From the NCBI GenBank assembly GCA_016987375.1, contig PJRA01000361.1, positions 359,110-414,290 on the forward strand: DNA of 55,181 bases. The letters run 5' to 3'. The stretch comes from Brachionus koreanus (taxonomy: Eukaryota; Rotifera; Eurotatoria; Ploima; Brachionidae). Below are positions 32,601 to 41,900 of the stretch, piece after piece (the first letter of the stretch is position 1; the number at the start of each line of letters is the position of its first letter). The position numbers and the translations under genes are program-made. The notes under the pieces were generated by a model. The model ran no database searches. It was not told the origin of the DNA and worked only from the letters and a program-made list of their open reading frames with translations.

Positions 32601-34038
32601 GTGTAAAAAATGCAAAATTATTTTCATTTTGCCTTCGTTTTTAATAACCAGTCATAGACTATTATTTTTCCCAAGTACTAACTGACAATCGCCAGGTAGC
32701 CACTGCACGCACTTTAAACATTACTGCCACCGAGATGCACTTTTATTAGTCTTCTGGGGCTTTTATCCTCGTCGCCAGATGTAGTGTTTACATTAGTACC
32801 CTTGGGCCCGTCTATCCGATCTCCTCGTTAGACGTTTAGCTATTTATGCTCCATTTTAACTAAAACGCTTATGATTTAGCTAGTTAACAAATCCAGTGAT
32901 ATCGACAAAGATGTAGAAGGAGTATTAGCTCAGCACAGAAAACAAATAAATAAATAAAATGAAATAATAAATATTGAGTATTTTTTGAGACAGATTCAGT
33001 TAATTTAAAAGATGCATTAATTTTTTTTGGATTTTTTTTTAAATAAATAAAAACTTAAAACAAAATTTGTAATAAAAATTAAACACCTACATCACCACAC
33101 GACTGCTGTTTAGTATACCTTGATCTGTCAAACAATTTGCTACATTCTGGCTGATCTATTTCCCTGTAGCATTCGTTTGTAATATATAAGCCTATTCCGA
33201 GTGGAAAATCAACGCTAATTGTTGTTCCAGTAGGATCATTCCTTTTTCTAATCTTATAGTCTGATATTTAAGTAAAATTTGATTACTATTACATATTGTC
33301 ATCCAAAACAGAAACTCTGACATCTCCAAACTTGTACTCATCAAATCCATTAAACGAAACATCATTGGTAATGTGAAGCTATTCCAATTTAAATAAACAA
33401 GTAAAATCAATAAAGTATATTTCATTAAATTTATATTCTAAGTTACTTCGTTTAATGAATCACCAAGTTCAGGTTTATCAACTTTAGCTTCTGACAAATA
33501 TTCAGTCATTTTAGCATTGTTGTCTAGAACTTTGTTTTTAACAACAGATTCTTCTTCTTCTAAGTTTGCAGCATCTTCTGCATTACTTGGCACTAGACTT
33601 GCTAAATTTCCGATATTGGACAACATTCCTAACACTTAAAAATAAATATTTATTATAGAAATTTGTTAGTCAATAAATTATAAATTATATTTAAGAAATG
33701 TACTTCTTTTAAATATTCTTGGCTTTTGCTTGTCTATTTTCGAAATTGAGCCATTTACTTTTGATCCTATTTTAAGTAGAATTAGTCTTAAAAATAATTA
33801 ATATTTGAAGAATACTTTTCTTAAAAGAAAGAATACAAGGTTCAAATACTTTCCAATTGAAATTAAATTGATTTAAGTCGCAAGTTTTAAACGACAAGTT
33901 TATTTTTTTAGAAAATAGAGAATCTTTAGAATAAATCTGCTTATAATGCTCAATTTCTTCATCAATCAGGCTATTTTTAGTATTAGAAATCAATTTAAAA
34001 AAGATGAGTACAACAAACGTTTTTAGTCCACAAAGCAT
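29676..34038 (-). CDS. Secreted MACPF-domain protein (joined model)
   Basis: Exons 34038-33816, 33766-33704, 33634-33447, 33378-33293, 33241-33091, 31140-29965 and 29849-29676; 686 residues if all are joined. The first exon begins with a signal-peptide-like stretch (L-K-T-F-V-V-L-I-F-F). Exons 2-5 give an N-terminal region of unknown fold with G-T-T-I-S-V-D-F-P-L-G and four cysteines. The sixth exon carries the MACPF domain, with H-V-I-G-T-G-F at its head and the signature R-Y-G-T-H-Y...F-G-G-Q-I at about 30585-30540. A Gly/Ser-rich segment typical of a membrane-inserting cluster follows, then a Cys-containing tail. MACPF proteins include immune pore formers, but others act in development or adhesion, so pore activity is not shown. 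The join over the 1.95-kb intron 31141-33090 is inferred from phase 0 on both sides and from the lack of AATAAA after the alternative stop at 33079. Confidence 0.72.
32310..32957 (+). mobile_element. LINE fragment with nested miniature element
   Basis: At 32330-32445 the frame reads S-G-P-T-G-S-V-I-S-P-L-I-F-S-I-F-V-N-D-I-P and F-A-D-V, reverse-transcriptase blocks in which the second catalytic Asp is changed to Val. The reading is broken at 32458 by a 176-bp miniature element. A GC-richer 3' region (32690-32910) and a tail AGAAGGAGTATTAGCTC plus (AAATA)n at about 32915-32957 complete the 3' end. Confidence 0.8.
32458..32633. mobile_element. Miniature inverted-repeat element, family GGCAAAATGAAAATAA, copy 3
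   Basis: 176 bp, starting GGCAAAATGAAAATAATTTT and ending AAAATTATTTTCATTTTGCC, the perfect reverse complement of the start. Flanking 8-mers TTCATTTT and TTCGTTTT agree at 7 of 8 positions. It sits inside the LINE at 32310-32957, so it inserted later. Confidence 0.88.
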
Positions 34039-34859
34039 TCTTTTTTATTTGTTCTATGTTTTTTACATTTCTGATAAATATTCTATGATTTGTAAACGTT
34101 TTAATTAAATTAAAATGTGCGCTTTTAGCTTTCATAGTTTATTTATAAAATTTGATTTTTTTTAATTGCGCTTGTTTCAATTAAAAATTAGTGATCTTGT
34201 TTGATTATAAAACAAATCTTTCTCAAATCAATAATTTTTAATCAATAAAACGTTTTAACCTCAAAATTTGAAAAATAAAAATAAATAATATATTTAATAA
34301 ACCTGAATAACTAGATCCCAATTAAATCTTCATTACTAAATAAATTACTAAATAAAATTAACTTTAAAATTAACCATGCGAAAGACAACACTAGATTATA
34401 GAACTAGAAAAACCTTGATTTTCTAATTCTTTATCATATTTTCAGAAAATTAAAAGACATAAAGTTGAATAATTGAACAATTTTCTTTTGAAAAATATTG
34501 ACCATGTCTGGAAAAAGTATAGATAATTAAAAATAGAAGGTAATTAACATGCACAATAAAATAGTGAATTGCCCGCTATTTAATTTATATGTGTATATAT
34601 TAAATGAATGTGGATATTATAATGATTAAGTCATCAATATATTTAGAAAAAAATTAAAGCAATTAATGAAGTCTCACAATATTTTATTTTATTTTATTTA
34701 TTTAATTATATCAGTTAACGCCTAGAAAGCGATGTAAAAAAAGAAAAAAAAAAAGAATGTAGTGCATAAAACAAAGTTTAAGTGTTATCCAAAAAAACAA
34801 AAAAAATTAAAATGATTTTAATATAGATAAAAGTAATTAATATAGTCATTTTTTTTGAT

Positions 34860-35060
34860 AAAAGTAAAGATAAATTAAAAATAAATATATTTTTTGGATG
34901 CTTAGAAGGACAGACTCGTTTTCTCTTTAAAACAGCAGTTGCAGAGGTTGGTACTGTCTTTTCTGGGCTATTTGGGTACTCATCGAAACCGGCTTTAGGT
35001 TGAGTTTAGTCAGCCTGTCTAGTTAAGGTTCTTACTGTTTCTGTTGGTCGTTGACTTTGT
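34860..35060 (-). pseudogene. Decayed coding piece of unknown origin
   Basis: One frame reads R-P-T-E-T-V-R-T-L-T-R-Q-A-D, a TAA stop, then T-Q-P-K-A-G-F-D-E-Y-P-N-S-P-E-K and T-A-V-L-K-R-K-R-V-C-P-S-K. The amino-acid mix and higher G+C are unlike the neighbouring filler, and the frame is kept on both sides of the stop, so this looks like a once-translated sequence, perhaps a retroelement ORF. It has no start or splice signals. Confidence 0.4.
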
Positions 35061-35180
35061 AAAATTTAGCACAATAGAACAGAACAAATGTTAAAAATTC
35101 TTATAACCTTTTTTTATAAAAGCCAAAAGCAAGTTCTGTAAATGCAACATGGTGCAACATTAAAAGTTGCATTATTATCA
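35057..35180. repeat. Dispersed repeat, copy 2 (partner at 14640-14760)
   Basis: TTTGTAAAATTTAGCACAAT, AGAACAGAACAA, TATAAAAGCCAAAAGCAAGT and AAAAGTTGCA follow in the same order as in the first copy, with scattered substitutions. It directly abuts the relic at 34860-35060, so both may belong to one element. Confidence 0.5.
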
Positions 35181-36597
35181 GCAATCTGATTAAACTCTTC
35201 AAATTTAGCATATTTTAAATTTAGACAGATTAAGCTTTAGTGCATTTTGCAGAGATTTTGCACATCATTACCAGACTGACTTTTGGTGCAACTAATTATA
35301 ATACAGTTTGTTCAACTTACAGAGCTAATTAAAAGCCCTCAGAAAAAAAGCTTTGATGTATTAATTTTTGTTTTATTTTTCTATTTTGTACCAAATTTCA
35401 CATAACCTTGGTAGTTCTTGTTTATGGTTAATTGGAATTGAATAAACTTAAACTTTATATTATTATGAGGAATTAGCATTGAGTTCTTATTCAAAAGCTC
35501 AAAAATTAATTTTTTTAAAATTTTTCTTGATTTAATTTTTTTTCTATTATTTGAGTGGTTTTTGAAGGATTTTTTTCTATACTTATTCGTTTAAAATCTA
35601 GCTAAGGACTTAAATGATTGACTGCTTGAACTTATATTGAGTAAAGAGAAAATAGACTTGATTTGAAAAAGTTTTAGATGCTTTTGATCTTCAAAAGAGA
35701 GAGTGTAATGTAATTTAGTAATTTTATATGGTTTTGAGCAAATAACATATTTTAATAGTTTTTTTAAGTTTTCAATACTATCGCTGATCCCAATTGAAAT
35801 AAGCAATACACCAGTGCGGAAAAAAATAAAATAAGTTGAATCAAAATTAGGTGAAAAAGGTTTTAGAAACTAATTAACACTAGAAGCACCAAGCATTTTT
35901 TCATTCCTTTTAATTGAAAAATAATCTATAAAAAACTCTAATAATTTTATAAATTAATATAATTTTTTAAAGAAAATTTTAAAATCTAAATAATTCAAAA
36001 AAGATATCTTTATTTGAAAAATCCATTCAAAAGATACGAGGATTTAAAAATTTTGGTGCTTCTACTGTTAAACAGACGATGTTCAATTAAAATCAACTAA
36101 AAACAGTGCTTTCAAAATGAGTTTAAATTTTCAGCAATCAATGTTAAATATTGTCAAAAGAAATAATTATTAATAGATATGAAAATTATAGAAAAATTAT
36201 AAAAAAAAGATAGAAAAATTTGATTGATTAATAAATAGCCTTTTCAAAAATATTTAAACAAAACTGTTTTAATGAAAATAAAAAATAATTTCTTTAAGCA
36301 AACCGAAATATTTAGCTTCTAGAATTTGATTTTTTGTTCTGGTTTTTAAATTTATATAAATTTGAAAATTAAAAATTTAAGGGTGCAAAATATAAATTCA
36401 TGACATTAATCACAGAACATATTAACTTTAAATAGCTTTATTTAGAATTAAATCGAAACCATAAAATTAAATTAACCCTAATATATTAACGAGATATGAA
36501 ATTTACATCGTAAATAATTAGTCTTCCGGCGTGATTATCCCAATGTTGGTTTGTCACTTAAACAGAATTTAAACTCTTATGCTGATACTTGATGTAT

Positions 36598-36605
36598 TAT
36601 AAAAG
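36598..36605 (+). promoter_or_regulatory. TATA box of the chitin-binding protein gene
   Basis: TATAAAAG, 36 bp before the ATG at 36642. With a normal 25-30 bp offset, transcription would start at about 36625-36635 and leave a leader of only 7-17 nt, short but possible. A strong TATA box suits a highly expressed structural secretory gene. Confidence 0.55.
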
Positions 36606-36641
36606 CTTAATAAAATTTCTTTTCAATGAAAGCTATCAAAA

Positions 36642-38318
36642 ATGATTTTGTTAATCATAATTTTCAATTTAGTTGTGAATTATTGTCAATGTGTTGGGAA
36701 TAAAACTCTTAGCTCTAATTCATCAGGATCATTAATAGATCACAACAAGAGAAACTTACCTAATGAATATACAGGCGAAATGTATGACATAAGTTTCAAA
36801 GATGTGTTTGATCAATATGGATATATTCCGGAATACATGTATACTATTGATAATTATTATGAACCTAAATTTGAAAAGCCTTATGATAAATATGATGGAT
36901 ATGATAAAAAAGATTCTGGTGAATACTCAAATCATGGTCATGCTTACAAATATAGTGATGATTACACAAAAAAGAATTATGGATCGAATAATAATGAATA
37001 TGAGAATGGCTACAAATTTAATAGATATGATTATGTTGAAAATTACGAAGTTGGCAATGACTATCCAAAATACGGGCCTTATTATAAAGATAATCATCAT
37101 CATTATACCTATGGCCATCAGGAAAACTATGACAGAGATCATGATAACTATAAAGCAAGCTATAACGGCAACTATGATGGTAATGGTTATAATAAAGAAT
37201 ATCCAAAGGGCTATAATGATAACTATGACAGAGATCATGATTATGGTCCAAAATATTACAGTAAGAATAGAGAATATGACGAAAAATATAAAGAAAGCTA
37301 TAATGGCAACTATGATGGAAATGGTTATAATAAAGAATATCCAAAGGGCTATAATGATAACTATGACAGAGATCATGATTATGGTCCAAAATATGACAAA
37401 AAAAAATATTATAATAAGAATAGAGAAGAATATAAAGAAAGCTATGGTGGCAATTATAATTCTAATAATGGTAAATACTATATAAAAAATTATAAGGGTA
37501 AACCATATGATTCTGATTTGCATTATGATAAAAATTATCACGGCTCATATGAAAAAGGAAAATATGATAGATATGATGGAAATGAATACAAAAATAAATA
37601 CACTGAATCTAATTATGAGCACGATCAATCATATGAAGAAAGGCGGAAAAATGAATATAACGAAGAATACAGCAATGAATCTAAATACAAAAACTACAAT
37701 AAAAATAATAGATACAAAGTTTTAGATGGAAAAAATAAATATAATGGAAAAAATAAATACTACAATAAAGAATCTGAGAACAAAAAATATTATAACAAAA
37801 ATAAAATAGAACCTAGTTATTCAAATGTAAATGAATATGAAAAAAAAGCGCAAAAAGAAAATAAATATAATAGTGATGGACATGAAAAAGTTAATAAAAA
37901 ATATGAAAATACATACAAAAATGATAATCAAAATTATGAAAAAAATGGTAAATACGGAAATTCAAATAGTTTTAAATCTGATAATACATTCAGCAATGTT
38001 GTTCACGTAAACATTATCGGTAAGGAAGTTGAAATAGATAAAGAAGACGATGAAAAAAATATTTATTCATCTCAGGCAACATCAGCCAAAAAGGAAGTAA
38101 AGACAACTAGTGAATATACGACACAAGAGACAACAACTGAAATAATGACTACAAATGGCTCATGTGATATTTCTATAGATTTAACAGCCGTTCCAGGTGA
38201 TTGTAGAAGATTTAGACGATGTTCAAATGGTATTCTATATATCATGAACTGTCCAGCAAATTTGTTATTTGATAATTCAATTAAGGTTTGCAATTATCCC
38301 CAAAATGTTTCTTGTTAA
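36642..38318 (+). CDS. Secreted Tyr/Asn/Lys-rich protein with C-terminal chitin-binding (CBM14) domain
   Basis: A single exon of 558 residues. A clear signal peptide (M-I-L-L-I-I-I-F-N-L-V-V-N-Y-C, residues 1-18) is followed by about 470 residues of low-complexity sequence rich in Tyr, Asn, Lys, Asp and Gly, with an HHHH stretch near residue 151. A 33-residue block (S-Y-N-G-N-Y-D-G-N-G-Y-N-K-E-Y-P...) at 173-205 recurs exactly at 219-251, a 46-residue (138-bp) duplication also near-identical in DNA. A Thr-rich linker leads to a peritrophin-A domain (about 508-558) with six cysteines, C-D-I-S...C-R-R-F-R-R-C-S-N-G...C-P-A-N...C-N-Y-P...C. It probably anchors to chitin in cuticle, lorica, egg shell or gut lining. 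The Tyr-rich part could be cross-linked or could phase-separate; that is inference. Confidence 0.88.
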   Translation: MILLIIIFNLVVNYCQCVGNKTLSSNSSGSLIDHNKRNLPNEYTGEMYDISFKDVFDQYGYIPEYMYTIDNYYEPKFEKPYDKYDGYDKKDSGEYSNHGHAYKYSDDYTKKNYGSNNNEYENGYKFNRYDYVENYEVGNDYPKYGPYYKDNHHHYTYGHQENYDRDHDNYKASYNGNYDGNGYNKEYPKGYNDNYDRDHDYGPKYYSKNREYDEKYKESYNGNYDGNGYNKEYPKGYNDNYDRDHDYGPKYDKKKYYNKNREEYKESYGGNYNSNNGKYYIKNYKGKPYDSDLHYDKNYHGSYEKGKYDRYDGNEYKNKYTESNYEHDQSYEERRKNEYNEEYSNESKYKNYNKNNRYKVLDGKNKYNGKNKYYNKESENKKYYNKNKIEPSYSNVNEYEKKAQKENKYNSDGHEKVNKKYENTYKNDNQNYEKNGKYGNSNSFKSDNTFSNVVHVNIIGKEVEIDKEDDEKNIYSSQATSAKKEVKTTSEYTTQETTTEIMTTNGSCDISIDLTAVPGDCRRFRRCSNGILYIMNCPANLLFDNSIKVCNYPQNVSC

Positions 38319-38900
38319 AAATAAATCTTACTCTAAATCAAAAAATATTCATTTGTTTATTTTAAAATTAAACGATTTTATAACCTTCTCGACTGTCTTT
38401 TAAAGACTCAAATTTTATTTTAGATGTGATATTGTTTTTTGTTTTTTTTTTAAATATAAAGTAACTATAATTATAAATAATTTTTTAATAATAAGTAGCT
38501 GGGCATCTAAGTTTTAATTACCCAAATTAGAGTTGTGAATCAAGAAGACAATTTATTCGATTATTTGATCTAACAGCTTTCAAATAAACTAGAAAAATAT
38601 GTGATGATTTTTAGCTATGTCTGAAGAAAATGGAATTACATTTTTGAATTTATTGCTATTCTTAATAAAAATTATTAAATATTTTAATTTATTAATAAAT
38701 ATAAATCATATAAAAGACTCATGCATTTATTTTTTTTTATTTCAAATAACCCAAATGTATAAAAACTAAAATAGAAATTTGACGAAAAAAGCGATACGTT
38801 CAAAATAATATTTAAAAAAATGACTTTTTGTGTGAACATGTCGGCGTAATAAGAGTCCTAATAAGCTGTACAATTAATTCAAAGATTTTTTTGGGACTTC
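38319..38900. other. Intergenic between convergent genes
   Basis: AT-rich 3' flank shared by the chitin-binding protein and SEC24. No feature is seen beyond possible polyadenylation signals. Confidence 0.5.
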
Positions 38901-41900
38901 TTAGTTGTTCAATTGATCACTCAAGTGTTTCAAAAACTCGAAGTAGGAAATCGAATTTTGTGTCTTATCATCATGCAAATGTTGAAAAAACAAACTACTT
39001 TGATGGCTGCCTTCTCTTTAAAAAAAAAACAAAAATGAAAATATTTTAATTAGATCTAAAATTGAATCTTACTTGAAGCATAAGAATTTTAGACCGAAAG
39101 GCCTTATGTCGTAAAGGTACGCAATAAATTGTCGTACTTTTTCGGACAATTCATTCTCCAAATCAGGCAGCTCATACTTGAAAATATTTTATTAATTATA
39201 AATTGCAATTTTAAACAGAAATTTATTTTACCATAACTTCTGGTAGTTCGGCAAACGATTTTACATTAAAAACCTCTTGTAAATAAATATCACTAATTGA
39301 ACGGCCCACCCATATATATATTGCTTCACCACAGTCCATTAGATACAAGCCATGTCTGTCGATGTTTTCCGAAGACAATTGCATTCTCGGCGGAATGCAA
39401 ACATCTCCTTCATCAGGATCTGTAATCACTTTCTAGAATAATTTAAAACATTAATTTTATTTGCTTGGACACATTTTATTTAGCGTTTTATTCGAATTAA
39501 ACTTATTTTAATTATAATGAAATAGGTTTTAATATTATTAAGTTTTTTATACGTGTATATATTTAAAAAACAACAATGCTTACAAAAATACGTGGGCTAT
39601 TTTAAATAAACAATAAAACTACAATTAATAAATAGTGTAAAATATAGTTAAACAGACTCATTCATTTTTTATTTTTCGGCAACAAACTAAATAAATTAAA
39701 CAATTATACTTGATAATTACTTGATAATAAGAATAAAAAATATTTGATCAAAATAAAACCAATCTAGAAATGGTAGAAAAATATCATTTAATGTTTTTGT
39801 CTAAATACACAATTATTTTTCGTATTTGCTTCAATTTACACAATTTTGTTCAGTTTAAATTAAATCATAATTTTGTTACTTTTTGGAGCTTTTTCCTTTT
39901 AATGAATATTGGTCCTGTAAACGGGATTCGAAAGGTTGAAAATAAGTGAAAAAAAATACTAAAACAAAGAAAACAAACAAACAAAATATTTTTTTTTTTC
40001 TATTTTAGATAACACAAGAACTTCTTGAACTTGTCTCATTCATTTAAATAAATTTTTCATATTTATACATTTTTCTTTTAAATAAATTCTTTTTTATAGC
40101 GCCTTCAAGGCGTTAACTAAAATAAATAAATAAAAAAAAACTAGAAACTGAGTTACTGTGTTCGGTTTTATAAATAAAATAAACTTATAATTATAGTCTT
40201 TTGAGCATATTGAAATTAATGGGAAAATTTAACCCATCATTTTTTAAAAATCATCTCTGGAAGGTCTTCAAATATTTTATCCATATATAATTATCCACAA
40301 CACTTGCCAATGTTTTGCTACAAATGAATATTTTTCTTAGCATATACTTTTCTCTTTTTTTATTTAAAATCTTTTTTCTTTATTTTTATATAGATTTTTT
40401 TTTTATCATAAATCGGCTTGTAAGAAAAAAAAGAAGGATAACTATCAATTTTATTGTGTAACGGTAACAGTCAAATAATAAAAGATCAGCAAATTCAATT
40501 TCGATAAAAATAAACTAAAAACATAAAAAGTCTACTATAACGTGACTGCGTTAATCATTCTACTTTGTTAATTAGTTAAACTAAATTAGCCGTAGAATAT
40601 TAATTATTAGCAAGCCTTCAAATGCTGATCACTAAATACATTCAAAATATTGTACGTTTCGTTTGTTAGACCACATCTTGAATATGCAACAGCAGCAGCC
40701 TGGAGCCCTTTTATAAAAAGAGACTCAAAAATCCTAGAACAAGTACAAAGAAGAAGAGCTACAAAATTAGTATTTAGCATAAAAAATTTAAATTATGAAG
40801 AAAGACTAACAAGATTGGGACTAACGACACTAAGCACAAGACGTGAACGTGAAGACCTTTAAGATAATGAACGGCCTAAGTAAAATTCATCTACAGAATC
40901 CGTACATTAAAAGCCTCGCATGATTATGGACCAGCTGGATGAATCCGAGGGCATCTAAGAACACTTACCAAACAAATGTGAAGAAATAAAAACAGAAATA
41001 GCTTCCTTACAAATTGAGTGGTTAAAGAGTGGAACATGTTACCAGTTAAAGTTGCTAATGCAACATCCAAGCATGAATTAATTGTTTCAGATAAATATTT
41101 GAAACTAAAATAATTAATATTTTGTATTGACATATTTTAACATTATTAAGGTTTATGTTAAAACCCGGCGGCTACGATAGCAAGACGTTTATCGCATTGC
41201 TCCGCAGTTAGTCTGCTGTAACTTATTATTATTATTATTGTTATTAAATTTCAATTAATAAAATTGTTCCTTCCATCAGTATTTTTGTTTTGTTTATTTA
41301 TCTCATCTACTTAGTCTTCACAAATAAAAAACTCACTTCTAAGCAGAATTGTTTTCATAGTTTTTAAAAACTTTTTATAAATAATTTATAAATTTTTTAT
41401 CTTATAAAAAATTTTCAATAGAAAAAAAAATCTTAAAATCTCATCTTTCGAGATAAAAAATGCCGAAAAATAAAAAAAATTAAATGTAAATGTTAGTGAA
41501 AATTAACTAGTAGAAGCAAATAAACCAATTTTTTTCAATCAGCCAACAACTTCAGCCGTAGTAAGAAACAATCTTTCACTTTCATACTTGGCAAAAGCAG
41601 TGATACTGATGAACACACACATAATTCGAAAGACTTGAATCGAACGATTTGGCATAAAATTTTGCTTTGAAGTGTTAAAAAGATTTTGGTTTGTAAATAC
41701 TGTGAGGATCTATTTTCATTTTTTTACAAGTATGATCTTTTTGCTAGAGATGCATGTCATTTCATTTAATTTTTTTATTGAGTTACAATTTATAAATTTG
41801 AGGCAAATTTCCTATCAAAATTAATTAAAACTAACTTACTTTATCATCCAAATTATGAATAGCATATAAATTAGGATAAATGGTTAGCATCAGATATCTA

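Larger units (their letters stand above)
31141..33090. other. Long intron (or intergenic) filled with retroelement pieces
   Basis: Contains a sequence at 31465-31490 (GTCATAATGTTTTGGACAAA) resembling a DNA-transposon end. At about 31960-32095 there is a minus-strand 3' piece with a perfect AGCTCC-GTT-GGAGCT hairpin (about 31980-31994) and a 40-residue open frame. Also present are the LINE at 32310-32957 and a short minus-strand open tail near 31324-31412 (I-V-K-I-L-I-E-A-K-Q-T-A). None is a supportable host gene. Confidence 0.45.
34039..36597. other. Non-coding region with relics
   Basis: At about 34690-34735 there is a minus-strand LINE-type tail (AGGCGTTAACTGATATAATT, then AAATAAATAAA). 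At 34860-35060 the minus strand carries a coding relic. At 35057-35180 lies copy 2 of a dispersed repeat. The open frame at 35591-35806 (-) lacks an ATG and an acceptor. The remainder is AT-rich. Confidence 0.45.

Noticed and set aside
35591..35806. 71-codon minus-strand open frame
   Set aside because: No ATG at its head and no AG acceptor upstream. Composition is slightly better than filler but not enough to call a gene.
36802..37725. Long overlapping open frames on both strands in the chitin-binding protein region
   Set aside because: They are shadows of the TAT/AAT/GAT codon repeats of the true frame; the hydrophobic Ile-rich readings have no independent support.
38828..39049. Plus-strand 73-codon frame
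   Set aside because: Overlaps the last SEC24 exon on the opposite strand, which has clear family similarity and splice signals.
39069..39071. Stop codon as the end of SEC24
   Set aside because: A strong GTAAGA donor overlaps it, and splicing to 39015 restores the conserved SEC24 tail in frame.
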